Of a DNA stretch of 48,581 bases, positions 41,096 to 48,581 are shown in pieces (positions within the stretch are counted from its first letter, which is position 1; each line of letters begins with the position of its first letter). Both the position numbers and the translations under genes were made by a program. Under the pieces are notes generated by a model. It did not search any database. It worked only from the letters and a program-made list of their open reading frames with translations, and was not told the DNA's origin. The stretch is from JBFMCT01 sp046565765. Its GTDB lineage: Bacteria > Actinomycetota > Acidimicrobiia > Acidimicrobiales > AC-14. The stretch covers positions 1 to 48,581 of the forward strand of contig JBKHXX010000050.1 of assembly GCA_046565765.1 (NCBI GenBank). Direction: 5' to 3'.

Positions 41096-42507
41096 TGGCC
41101 GGGCGGGGGTGGTCCTGGGCCAGGCGGATCAACAGCCACGAACGGTTCGTCCACGACTCCATCGACAGCCTGGGCTACGACTGGTCGCGCATCGGCGACC
41201 CGGATGTGGAGCCCGCCTTCCCGTTGCGGGTCTACCTGCCCCAGACCACCGAGGACGTGGTGCGCATCCTCCGGGAGGCCGGAGAGCTGGGCCTCGAGGT
41301 CACCGTGCGGGCCCACGGCCACTCCAGCAACGACCTGGTGGTGCGGCCCGGGGGGACCGTCCTGCTCACCGAGAAGATGAACCGGGTGCTGGACGTGGAC
41401 GAGGTGGGCCTGACCGCCACCGTGCAGCCCGGCTGCCAGTCGGCCGACGTGGACGACGAGCTGGCGGGGCGGGGCCTGGGCCTGCCCGTGATCGGCGACC
41501 ACGCCCACGTCACCACCGGCGGCTTCGCGTCGGTCGGGGGCATTAGCGCCTCGTCGTTCCGGCACGGGATGTTCGTCGACATCGTCGAGCGCCTGGAGTA
41601 CGTCACGTGGCAGGGCGAGGTACGGGAGTGCGGTCGCGCCGAGCGGCCCGACGAGCTCAACCGGGTGCTGCTCGGCCTCGGCCGCTACGGCGTGATCACG
41701 TCGTTGACGGTGCGCATCGAGCGGGTGGACAAGTACGGCACCCTGTGGCGCAACCGCCGCACCTTCCACCGGTCCCTCGACGGGTTCGTGGCCGCCGCCC
41801 AGCGCCTGCTGGCCGACCCGCCCCCGGACACCACGTTCCTGCGGGGGATGTGGGTGGACGCGGGCCGGCGGGGGATCGGCCAGTTCTCGGTCTACTCGCC
41901 GGTGCCGGCCACGGCCGCCAACCGCCTGGCCAACGACCTCGCCTACCGGTTCCTCTACGGGCTGGGGTTCGTGGCCGGGCGGCTGCCCGGTCCCGTCGAC
42001 CGGGCCCTGAAGTACGTGGGCCTGGCCGGCATCGTGTTCAGCCCCCGCTACGCCACCCAGAAGAACGCCGAGTCTTTCTCCGACCGGATCCTCGACTCGT
42101 CGGTGGGCGAGCCCACCCGCTACCTGGTGGCGATCTGCCGGCTCGCCGACTTGGAGACGGTCTCCCTGCGCCTGCTCGACCTGCTGCGCCGGCACCGGGC
42201 CGACCACGGCTGCTTCGGCGTGCTGACCCTGTACCTCAAGGGCATCCGCTCGCCCTACCTGGCCGCCGGGCGGCCGGGGGACGACCAGTGGGTGGAGGTG
42301 CTGTTCTACGTCACCATCCGCCCCGAGAACCTGACCGGCGACCTGCTCGAACGCATCGTCGAGGAGTTCGACGAGATATGCATCGATGCCGGGTCGTACC
42401 GCTACATGCATTCGAAGACCACCAAGGACCCGCGGCGACGGAAGCTCCTCGACCCCCATACTCTGTACGAGGGCCCATCGGCGGATGGGGCAGAGGAGGA
42501 GGTTTGA
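41095..42507 (+). CDS. FAD-binding oxidoreductase (PCMH/VAO type)
   Basis: This 470-aa flavoprotein has a PCMH-type FAD domain ('VYLPQTTEDVVRILREAGELGLEVTVRAHGHSSNDLVV', 'VGLTATVQPGCQSADVDDELAGRGLGLPVIGDHAHVTTGGFASVGGISASSFRHG'). A cap domain follows. The DHCR24-like sterol reductases and sugar-alcohol oxidases share this plan. The HGHSSND at about residue 85 occupies the position where some members attach FAD covalently through His. Its place beside a cholesterol-oxidase-like enzyme makes a hydrophobic substrate plausible, but no specificity can be read. Confidence 0.82.
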   Translation: MAGRGWSWARRINSHERFVHDSIDSLGYDWSRIGDPDVEPAFPLRVYLPQTTEDVVRILREAGELGLEVTVRAHGHSSNDLVVRPGGTVLLTEKMNRVLDVDEVGLTATVQPGCQSADVDDELAGRGLGLPVIGDHAHVTTGGFASVGGISASSFRHGMFVDIVERLEYVTWQGEVRECGRAERPDELNRVLLGLGRYGVITSLTVRIERVDKYGTLWRNRRTFHRSLDGFVAAAQRLLADPPPDTTFLRGMWVDAGRRGIGQFSVYSPVPATAANRLANDLAYRFLYGLGFVAGRLPGPVDRALKYVGLAGIVFSPRYATQKNAESFSDRILDSSVGEPTRYLVAICRLADLETVSLRLLDLLRRHRADHGCFGVLTLYLKGIRSPYLAAGRPGDDQWVEVLFYVTIRPENLTGDLLERIVEEFDEICIDAGSYRYMHSKTTKDPRRRKLLDPHTLYEGPSADGAEEEV

Positions 42508-42509
42508 CC

Positions 42510-43649
42510 ATGGAGCGCGAGATCCCGCTGTTCACGCTGGACGGGGTGAAGGACGCCGAGGTGTCCACCCACTGGTTCTGGACGGAGGACAAGCTCGGCC
42601 TGTCCTTCACCCGGTTCCGGCGAGGCCCGGACAACGCAGGCGAGGCGGTGATGATCGTGCACGGCCTCACCACGTCGACGGACATGTTCATCATGCCCGA
42701 GCACTACAACCTGGTGAGCTACCTGCTCGACAACGGCTACCGGGACGTGTGGTGCCTCGACTTCCGGATGAGCAACCGCCACTCCTACAACCTCTTCAAG
42801 CACCGCTACACCATGGACGACGTCGCCCTCTACGACTACCCGGCGGCACTGGGCGAGCTGCGACGCCACATCGGCGACAAGCCCGTCCACGTGATCACCC
42901 ACTGCCTGGGCGCCAACTCGTTCGTGATGAGCCTGTTCGGCAAGGTGATCGACGGCGTGTCGAGCGTGATCGCCAACAGCGTCGCCCTCACCCCCCGGGT
43001 GCCGGCCTGGTCGAAGCTCAAGCTCTCGGTGGCGCCCGGCATGGTGGAGAACGTGCTGGGCTTCCCCTACCTCAACCCCCGCTGGAGCGAGGACCCGGGC
43101 CTGAGCCGGGGGAAGCTGTTCAGCCGGATGATCTCGAAGTTCCACCCCGAGTGCGACGTGCCCGCCTGCCACATGCTGAGCCTCATGTGGGGCACGGGCT
43201 GGCCCGCCCTCTACAGCCACAGCAACCTGGCCGAGGTGACCCACCGCCGGGGTGGCGACCTCTACGGGGCGACCAGCATGAACTACTACCGCCACGTGCT
43301 CAAGCAGGTGAAGGCGGGCGGCGCCGTCAAGTACACCGACTCGCCGCAGTACGCCCGGCTGCCCAACGACTACTTCGAGCACGTGCGGGAGATCGAGACC
43401 CCGGTGCTGTTCATGACGGGCAAGAGCAACCGGGTCTTCACCGACTCCAACATCGTCTGCCACCAGCGGCTGGAGCGCATCGTCCCCGGCCGCCACGAGC
43501 TGCACGTGTTCCCGGGGTACGGCCACCAGGATCCCTTCATGGGCGAGCGGGTGGCCCAGGACGTGTTCCCGCGCCTGCTGGAGTTCATCGAGAAGCACCG
43601 CAAGGACGAGCCGCAGCGCTTCGAACGGGTGGCGGTGGGCGCCGCTTGA
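42510..43649 (+). CDS. Alpha/beta hydrolase with cysteine nucleophile
   Basis: This is a 379-aa alpha/beta hydrolase. The oxyanion region is VMIVHGLTTS (HG at 51-52). The nucleophile elbow reads THCLGANSF with Cys132 in place of Ser, as in PHA synthases and a few thiol hydrolases. The acid is probably Asp312 (VFTDSN) and the base His339 (GYGHQDPF). A good ribosome-binding site (GAGGAGGAGG, 42492-42502) precedes ATG 42510. It lies two bases after the flavoprotein. In some bacteria a related domain is fused to GMC oxidases, which fits this operon. Confidence 0.82.
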   Translation: MEREIPLFTLDGVKDAEVSTHWFWTEDKLGLSFTRFRRGPDNAGEAVMIVHGLTTSTDMFIMPEHYNLVSYLLDNGYRDVWCLDFRMSNRHSYNLFKHRYTMDDVALYDYPAALGELRRHIGDKPVHVITHCLGANSFVMSLFGKVIDGVSSVIANSVALTPRVPAWSKLKLSVAPGMVENVLGFPYLNPRWSEDPGLSRGKLFSRMISKFHPECDVPACHMLSLMWGTGWPALYSHSNLAEVTHRRGGDLYGATSMNYYRHVLKQVKAGGAVKYTDSPQYARLPNDYFEHVREIETPVLFMTGKSNRVFTDSNIVCHQRLERIVPGRHELHVFPGYGHQDPFMGERVAQDVFPRLLEFIEKHRKDEPQRFERVAVGAA

Positions 43650-44659
43650 GGCGACTCCTGCTCGCCATCGCCGCCCTGATGGCGCCGGTGGCTGCTCCCG
43701 TCATCGTCGCCACCGGCGCCGCCGCCCAGGTCGAGGTGGAGGTGCGGCGTGACATCGAGTACGGCGTGGCCAACGGCCAGCGCCTGCTGCTGGACGCCTA
43801 CGTGCCGGTCGGCCGCTCCGACGACAGCCGCCGCCGGCCGGCGGTGGTGATGATCCACGGCGGCGGGTTCCGGGCCGGGGACAAGGCGTCGTGGGAGCCC
43901 GAGGCGCGCAGGGTGGCCGAGAAGGGCTGGGTGGCCTTCTCGGTCAACTACCGCCTGGGCGAGCCCACCGCCTTCCCGGCCGAGGTGGACGACGTGCAGG
44001 CCGCGGTGCGCTGGGTGCGGGCCAACGCCGACGAGTACCGCATCGACCCCGGCCGCATCGGCGCGGTGGGGGAGTCGGCGGGAGGCACGCTGGCCGCCCT
44101 GCTGGCCACCCTGGGCTCGGGCTCGCTGGAGGAAGGGGCGCGGGTGCGGGCCGCGGTGGCCTGGTCGGCACCGCTCGACCTCACCCGGCTGGCCCGGGAG
44201 CGGGGCGACGGGTGGGGGACGCCGTTGATCGGCTGTCCGCTGGCCGCCTGCCCGGAGCGCTACGCGGCGGCGTCGCCCATCACCCACGTGGACCCGAGCG
44301 ACGCGCCCACCTTCCTGGTCACCAGCGAGGAGGAGCTCGTCCCCGCCACCCAGTCGTTCGACATGGCCATCCGCCTCGAGGACGCGGGCGTCACCGTCCG
44401 CCTGACCCGGCTCAAAGGCACCCGCCACGCCCTCGACTACCGCGACGAGATGTGGGGCTCGGCCCTCAACTTCCTCGACACCCACCTCGAGCTCGACCCC
44501 CGGAGGGGCTACGGCACGCTCGCCTTCGCCCTCACCGTGGTGGTGACCGCCGCCCTCGCCGGCCTCCTCATGCTGCGCTACACCAGGCGGGCGGCCGCCG
44601 CCGGGCGCCCCACACCCCCCGCGCCGCCTGCGTCGCGGGAGCCGGCCCGCACCGGGTAG
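43646..44659 (+). CDS. Exported esterase/lipase, alpha/beta hydrolase (HSL-like)
   Basis: This is a 337-aa protein with a signal peptide (MRRLLLAIAALMAPVAAPV..., cleavage near 'GAAAQ') and an esterase domain: oxyanion HGGGF (71-75), nucleophile GESAGG (Ser144), an acid probably in the SEEELVPATQ region and the base in GTRHALDY. A C-terminal transmembrane helix (LAFALTVVVTAALAGLLML) anchors it, with an Arg/Pro-rich tail. The TTG start overlaps the preceding stop (TTGA). It is the last gene of the eight-gene run and faces the MFS gene across 13 bases. Confidence 0.85.
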   Translation: MRRLLLAIAALMAPVAAPVIVATGAAAQVEVEVRRDIEYGVANGQRLLLDAYVPVGRSDDSRRRPAVVMIHGGGFRAGDKASWEPEARRVAEKGWVAFSVNYRLGEPTAFPAEVDDVQAAVRWVRANADEYRIDPGRIGAVGESAGGTLAALLATLGSGSLEEGARVRAAVAWSAPLDLTRLARERGDGWGTPLIGCPLAACPERYAAASPITHVDPSDAPTFLVTSEEELVPATQSFDMAIRLEDAGVTVRLTRLKGTRHALDYRDEMWGSALNFLDTHLELDPRRGYGTLAFALTVVVTAALAGLLMLRYTRRAAAAGRPTPPAPPASREPARTG

Positions 44660-44672
44660 CGGGCCAGGCCGC

Positions 44673-46256
44673 TCAGGCCGGCTCAGGGGCGACCCCGGGC
44701 ACCGGGCCGGGGTCGGGCGCGGCGACCACGTCGTCCACCGCGGGCACGTGGCGGGCGGGCAGGAAGGCGAGGGCGAACACCGCTCCCACCACGGCGGCGC
44801 CGGCCGCCACCCACGACCCGGCGTGCATGCCGTCGAGGAAGGCGCTGCTGGCGGCGGCCAGGATGCCCTCCTGGGCGAGGGCGGGGGCCTGGGCGGCGAC
44901 CGCCGCCGCGGCGGTGACCGACTCACGAGCCACGTCCACCGCCGCTGCGGGCAGCGGCGTGCCGGCCAGCAGGTCGGCGATCCTGGGGCCGTACACCGAG
45001 CTGAACACCGACCCCAGGACGGCCACGCCCAGGGTGCCGCCCAGCTCCCGGGTGGCGTCGTTGACGGCCGAGCCCACACCCGCCTTCTCCCGGGGCAGGG
45101 CGCCCATGATCGCCTCGGTGGCGGGGGCGGTGGTGAGGCCCAGCCCGACGGCGATGAGCAGCATGGAGCCGACCACCGGCCCCCAGTAGGCGGTCTCGGC
45201 ATCGACGGTGGTCGCCCACACGAACCCGAGGGCCATCATCACCAGCCCGGCCGCCACCACCAGCTTGGTGCCCAGCCGCAGCGCCAGCTGGGCGCCGAGA
45301 GGGGAGGCGATGCCGGCGCCGAAGGCGAAGGGCAGGGTGTGGATGCCCGCGGTCAGCGTCGAGTAGCCCCGCACCAGCTGGAAGTACTGGGTGATGAGGA
45401 ACACGAAGCCGAACAGGGCGAAGAAGGCGATGGCGATCGACACGCTGGCCGCGCTGAACCGGGGGTTCTTGAAGACGGTGACGTCGAGCATGGGGTCGCG
45501 GCGGCGCCGTTCCCACATGATGAACGTGGCCAGCAGCAGGGCCGAGCCGGCGAACCCGGCGATGGTGCGGGGCTCCGTCCACCCGTGGCGGGGCGCCTCG
45601 ATCACGGTGAAGACCAGCAGGGTGATGGCGGCCACCGACGTGAGCAGCCCACCCGGGTCGAGCCGGCCGGCGTTGGGGTCCTTGGAGGTGGGAAGCAGCC
45701 GGCCGCCGACGGCGAGGGCGAAGGCCACGATCGGCACGTTCACGAAGAACACCGAACCCCACCAGTAGTGCTCGAGCAGCCAGCCGCCGCTGATGGGGCC
45801 GAGGGCGACGGCCAGACCGGCCGTGCCCGCCCAGATGCCGATCGCCTTGGCCCGCTCGGAGGGGTCGCGGAAGACGTTGGTGAGGATGGCCAGGGTGGCC
45901 GGGAAGACGAAGGCGGCGCCGACGCCCATGGCCGCCCGGGCGGCGATGAGCTGGCCGGACGTGTCCACGAACGACGCCACCACCGAGAATAGGGCGAACA
46001 GCACCAGGCCGAGCTGGAGGGCCCCCTTGCGCCCGAAGCGGTCGCCCAGGCTGCCGAAGGCGAGCAGCAGGCCGGCGAAGGCGAGGCTGTAGGCGTCGAC
46101 GATCCACTGGAGGTCGCTGGTGGAGGCGTCGAGGTCGCGTGAGAGCGTGGGCAGGGCCACGTTGACGATGGTGTTGTCGACCACCACCAGGAACACGCTG
46201 AGGTTGAGCACCCCGAGGATGGCCCACCGCCGCTGGTGGATCGCTTCGTCGTTCAC
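44673..46256 (-). CDS. MFS drug exporter, DHA2 (14-helix, EmrB/QacA-like)
   Basis: This 527-aa transporter has 14 predicted helices. Characteristic are VVVDNTIVNVALPTL in helix 1 (with the Asp-Asn pair of DHA2), 'LAFGSLGDRFGRKGALQLG' (motif A) and 'GPISGGWLLEHYWWGSVFFVNVP' (motif C region). Export of hydrophobic drugs or cations driven by protons is the usual role. GTG at 46256 is used. It is divergent from a TetR gene, with an operator between them, so it is probably induced by its substrate. Confidence 0.92.
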   Translation of the reverse strand: MNDEAIHQRRWAILGVLNLSVFLVVVDNTIVNVALPTLSRDLDASTSDLQWIVDAYSLAFAGLLLAFGSLGDRFGRKGALQLGLVLFALFSVVASFVDTSGQLIAARAAMGVGAAFVFPATLAILTNVFRDPSERAKAIGIWAGTAGLAVALGPISGGWLLEHYWWGSVFFVNVPIVAFALAVGGRLLPTSKDPNAGRLDPGGLLTSVAAITLLVFTVIEAPRHGWTEPRTIAGFAGSALLLATFIMWERRRRDPMLDVTVFKNPRFSAASVSIAIAFFALFGFVFLITQYFQLVRGYSTLTAGIHTLPFAFGAGIASPLGAQLALRLGTKLVVAAGLVMMALGFVWATTVDAETAYWGPVVGSMLLIAVGLGLTTAPATEAIMGALPREKAGVGSAVNDATRELGGTLGVAVLGSVFSSVYGPRIADLLAGTPLPAAAVDVARESVTAAAAVAAQAPALAQEGILAAASSAFLDGMHAGSWVAAGAAVVGAVFALAFLPARHVPAVDDVVAAPDPGPVPGVAPEPA

Positions 46257-46278
46257 CTGCTCACCCCTCGGTCCTCAG

Positions 46279-46293
46279 TGGAACAATGTTCCA
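46279..46293. promoter_or_regulatory. TetR-type operator
   Basis: TGGAACAATGTTCCA is a perfect inverted repeat (six-base arms, three-base centre) between the divergent exporter and TetR genes. It lies just downstream of the exporter -10 box and overlaps the -35 region of the TetR gene, so one repressor could block both promoters. Confidence 0.65.
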
Positions 46294-46295
46294 TA

Positions 46296-46325
46296 ACTGT
46301 AGAACGCCGTGCTACTATGCGTCAA
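46296..46325. promoter_or_regulatory. Divergent promoters of the exporter and TetR genes
   Basis: Minus strand: TTGACG (46325-46320), an 18-base spacer, then TACAGT (46301-46296). Plus strand: TACTAT (46313-46318), nine bases before the TetR ATG, with a weak TTCCAT 17 bases upstream inside the operator. Confidence 0.55.
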
Positions 46326-46327
46326 CC

Positions 46328-46924
46328 ATGAGTGCGCGGACCCCGAGTCTCCAGGTGGAGGACGCCCTGGTGGAGGCGGCCGAACGCATCCTGGCCTCCG
46401 GAGGCCCCGAGGCCCTGTCGGTCCGCCGGATCGCGGCCGAGGCCGGTGTCGCCCCCATGTCCGTCTACAACCGCTTCGGCGGCAAGAACGGCATCGTCGA
46501 GCAGCTGTACATCCGGGGGTTCGACGAGCTGGCCGGGGCGGCCCGGGGGGTCGACGAGGACGACGCCGGGGCCGCCGTCATCGCCTGCGGCGAGGCCTAC
46601 TGGCGCTTCGCCATGGACCGGCCCGCCACCTACGCGGTGATGTTCGACCGGGCGGTGGCCGGCTTCGAGCCCTCGCCCGACGCCTGGAGCCACGCCGCCG
46701 CCGCCTTCGGCGAGCTGGTGGCTCACGTGCGGCGGGCCATGGCGGCCGGCGCGGTGGCCGACGGCGACCCGGTGGACGTGGCCCAGCAGCTGTGGGAGTC
46801 GTTGCACGGGCTCGTGTCCCTGACGTTGCGCTCGCTCGGGTTCGTCGCCGAGGTGGACGCCCACCGCCGGCGCCTGTTCACGACGTTGCTGCGCGGCCTC
46901 GCCCCTCCCACTCCCGGCGGGTGA
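46328..46924 (+). CDS. TetR-family transcriptional regulator
   Basis: This 198-aa repressor has an N-terminal helix-turn-helix ('LVEAAERILASGGPEALSVRRIAAEAGVAPMSVYNRFGGKNGIVEQLYIRGF') and an all-helical ligand-binding domain (TetR_C-type, 'YWRFAMDRPATYAVMFDRAV'). ATG at 46328 follows the TACTAT box by nine bases. An upstream in-frame ATG at 46286 lies inside the operator and is unlikely. It is expected to repress itself and the adjacent exporter. Its 3' end overlaps the converging GNAT gene by 47 bases. Confidence 0.92.
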   Translation: MSARTPSLQVEDALVEAAERILASGGPEALSVRRIAAEAGVAPMSVYNRFGGKNGIVEQLYIRGFDELAGAARGVDEDDAGAAVIACGEAYWRFAMDRPATYAVMFDRAVAGFEPSPDAWSHAAAAFGELVAHVRRAMAAGAVADGDPVDVAQQLWESLHGLVSLTLRSLGFVAEVDAHRRRLFTTLLRGLAPPTPGG

Positions 46925-47444
46925 CGCCCCAGTAGAGGTGGCGGCCGCTCTGGCCGGGAGTGACGATGGGCATCGGCTTCTCGGCCAGCAATTGGTAGCC
47001 CAGCTTCCTCGGGATGGCGGCGCTGGCCAGGTTGGCTGCGTCGCAATGGATCTCCACCCGATCGACGTCGGGGAAGTGGTGGAAGGCGGCCGTGGTCAGG
47101 GCCCGGGCCGCGGCGGTGCCGTAGCCCCGCGAGGTGCGGTCGGAACGGACCCAGTAGCCGATCTCCAGGATCTGGGGCCCAACCCGGTCGTGCAGGCCGA
47201 AGCCGCCGACCAGCTCGTTCGACTCGCGCTCCCACAGTCCCCAGCCCATGACCTCGCCCGCCTCGACCTTCTGCAGGAACGCCCGCTCCCCGTCACCGAG
47301 CGGCCGCACCGCCCAAGGCATCCACTGGTGGAGCTCGTCGTAGCTGACCTCGATGGCGGCCATGAGCGCGTCGTAGTCGGCTTCCGACCACCGCCGCAGC
47401 ACGAGGCCGTCGCCCACCCCGATCTCGCTCAGGTCATCTGCCAT
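46878..47444 (-). CDS. GNAT-family N-acetyltransferase (RimJ/RimL-like)
   Basis: This 188-aa acetyltransferase has 'LVLRRWSEADYDALMAAIEVSYDELHQWMPWA', 'EIGYWVRSDRTSRGYGTAAARALTTAAF' (acetyl-CoA loop RxxxGxG/A) and 'VEIHCDAANLASAAIPRKLGYQL'. This is the pattern of the ribosomal-protein Ser/Ala acetyltransferase group, though substrates vary. ATG at 47444 gives the natural start. The C-terminus overlaps the TetR coding end on the other strand by 47 bases. Confidence 0.9.
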   Translation of the reverse strand: MADDLSEIGVGDGLVLRRWSEADYDALMAAIEVSYDELHQWMPWAVRPLGDGERAFLQKVEAGEVMGWGLWERESNELVGGFGLHDRVGPQILEIGYWVRSDRTSRGYGTAAARALTTAAFHHFPDVDRVEIHCDAANLASAAIPRKLGYQLLAEKPMPIVTPGQSGRHLYWGVTRREWEGRGRAATS

Positions 47445-47480
47445 GCGCCATGGTGGCCGCTGGGCCGCCACAAGCCGGGC

Positions 47481-48401
47481 TCAGGCCGGTGAAGCGCCCT
47501 GCGGCACGCCTGCCGGAGGAGGCGGGCCCATCGGACCGGGGGCGCGGAAGGCGCCGGCGAACTCGGTCGCGAACTCGAGGAACGTCCGGGCGGGCGTACC
47601 GGTCAGGGATCGGACGCTGTCGGTCGCCTCGCCCATCACGCCTTCCCGGATCAGCCCGAACAGGATGACCAGGTTGGTGACGAGCCACTCGGGCAGGCCG
47701 GCGGCGAGCAGGCCCCGTCGCGCCTCGTGGTCGGGAACGTCGACGTACTCGACGGGACGGCCGAGCACCGTCGCCAGGTGGCGGGCGATCTCCTGGTAGG
47801 TGAGCGCCTCCGGCCCGGTGAGGGTGAGCGTGCGTCCCTCCCACCCGCCGGAGTCCAAGGCGACGGCGGCGACCTGGGCGACGTCCACCGGATGGATCAT
47901 CGCGATGCGTGCCCGTCCGGCGGGGACGAACAGCTTCCCAAGGCGGGAGACGGTGTCGGCGGCAGCGAGCACGCCCGTCATGTACGTGGTGGGCCTGATG
48001 GTCACGGCCGGGATGCCCGACGAGGCGAGGTGTTGCTCGATCCGGCCGTGGGTGTCCCAGAACTCGAGCGGTGACCCGATCTCGGCCCCCACGGCCGAGA
48101 GCTTGACGATGCGCTCGACTCCGCTGGCGGCCGCCGCGTCGATGGCGTTCACCTCGTAGTCGAACTGCCGTGGATGGTTGGCACAGGCCAGGAACACCCT
48201 TTGAACGTCCTTCATGGCCCGCGCCACGGAGTGCGGATCCGAGAAGTCGCCCACCGCCAGGTCGACGTCGCCGTCGAGGGCGGAAGCGGCACGATGCGGG
48301 TCCCTCACCAGGGCCCGCACGCGCAAGCCGCGCTGCTGGGCAAGGCGCAGAACGGACGACCCCACAGTCCCGGTGGCCCCGGTCACGAGCACGAGCGTCA
48401 T
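47481..48401 (-). CDS. NmrA-like NAD(P)-binding reductase (atypical SDR)
   Basis: This 306-aa Rossmann protein has the N-terminal motif VTGATGTVGSSVLRLA, the NmrA-type 'VRALVRDPHRAASALDGDVDLAVGDFSD' and 'VKLSAVGAEIGSPLEFWDTHGRIEQHLASSGIPAVTIRPTTYM'. The classical YxxxK catalytic pair is replaced by WDTHGRIE, as in atypical SDRs that sense redox state or reduce quinones. The last 20 residues are Pro/Ala-rich. It precedes the GNAT gene by 36 bases on the same strand. Confidence 0.88.
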   Translation of the reverse strand: MTLVLVTGATGTVGSSVLRLAQQRGLRVRALVRDPHRAASALDGDVDLAVGDFSDPHSVARAMKDVQRVFLACANHPRQFDYEVNAIDAAAASGVERIVKLSAVGAEIGSPLEFWDTHGRIEQHLASSGIPAVTIRPTTYMTGVLAAADTVSRLGKLFVPAGRARIAMIHPVDVAQVAAVALDSGGWEGRTLTLTGPEALTYQEIARHLATVLGRPVEYVDVPDHEARRGLLAAGLPEWLVTNLVILFGLIREGVMGEATDSVRSLTGTPARTFLEFATEFAGAFRAPGPMGPPPPAGVPQGASPA

Positions 48402-48444
48402 CGACCCTCCCCTTCCCAGCCCGGGCTCACGGCGAGGTTGGCGT

Positions 48445-48581
48445 TCATGCGGCTGCCATGATGCTCTGGACGTGCTCGGGGGCGAAGAAGTCGGCCGGCG
48501 ACAGCGAGCCGGCGACGACGCTCACGAAGGCGTCCATCGCCGGCTGGCTGCGGGCCACCGCAGCGAGGAGCTGCTGCATCT
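48445..48581 (-). CDS. C-terminal end of an unidentified protein (partial)
   Basis: The frame is open from the right window edge to TGA at 48447-48445 and gives 45 residues. It reads 'MQQLLAAVARSQPAMDAFVSVVAGSLSPADFFAPEHVQSIMAAA', with an ATG at 48579 that may be internal. The end resembles the C-terminal helices of some FAD-dependent monooxygenases ('SPADFFAPEHVQ'), but the match is too short to trust. It would lie just upstream of the reductase gene on the same strand. Confidence 0.4.
   Translation of the reverse strand, partial: MQQLLAAVARSQPAMDAFVSVVAGSLSPADFFAPEHVQSIMAAA

Noticed and set aside
46279..46293. A second LexA box in front of the TetR gene
   Set aside because: The palindrome has a three-base centre (GAAC-AAT-GTTC) instead of the four-base centre of the LexA consensus, and it lies in a typical TetR divergon.

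Overview
The window is very GC-rich and reads as a chromosomal segment of an actinobacterium. Supporting signs are TANNNT -10 boxes a few bases upstream of start codons (leaderless promoters), an actinobacterial-type LexA box, a class E sortase, frequent GTG/TTG starts and dense 4-bp ATGA/GTGA gene overlaps. The class may be Acidimicrobiia or a relative, but that is only a guess. No rRNA, tRNA or CRISPR array was recognised.

Layout. 1-7.0 kb: the end of an unknown membrane protein, an SBP_bac_5 lipoprotein, and two membrane-anchored Asp-box (BNR) proteins around a reverse-strand operon. That operon encodes two CooC/MinD-type P-loop ATPases and a four-helix membrane protein. 7.0-11.1 kb: a structured intergenic region, two tiny membrane proteins and a MacB/FtsX-type ABC exporter. 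11.1-18.3 kb: housekeeping genes (valS and cysS from one bidirectional promoter, a cold-shock protein, a DHPS-like protein, a VOC protein, and dinB with a LexA box). 18.4-26.6 kb: accessory DNA, namely a cellulose-synthase-like glycosyltransferase, a VapBC pair bracketed by 36-bp direct repeats, a secreted beta-repeat protein, and a three-gene tyrosine-recombinase module whose third protein carries eleven tandem zinc ribbons. 26.7-34 kb: a sortase divergent from a complete-looking System I cytochrome c maturation operon (ccmABCDEF, ccmH, TPR protein). 34.7-44.7 kb: an eight-gene, tightly coupled run of two membrane metallophosphoesterases, a GMC oxidase, its 210-aa companion, an SRPBCC protein, a PCMH-type flavoprotein, a Cys-nucleophile alpha/beta hydrolase and an exported esterase. 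44.7 kb to the end: an MFS exporter/TetR divergon, a GNAT acetyltransferase, an NmrA-type reductase and a partial gene.

The most striking observation is in the second CooC-like ATPase (3975-4715, minus strand). Its reading frame stays open through two in-frame TGA codons, and these sit exactly where the family has its metal-binding CxC pair. Immediately downstream is a hairpin that fits the bacterial SECIS rules (6-bp stem, loop AGUU with G at position 2, loop 19 and 25 nt from the two UGAs). I interpret it as a candidate selenoprotein with a UxU metal site. TGA is an ordinary stop elsewhere in the window, so this is not a reassigned code.

The second notable unit is the GMC oxidase/hydrolase/phosphoesterase operon. 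It looks like a dispersed version of a pathway for oxidising and hydrolysing a hydrophobic (sterol- or terpenoid-like) compound. Its substrate cannot be read from the sequence.
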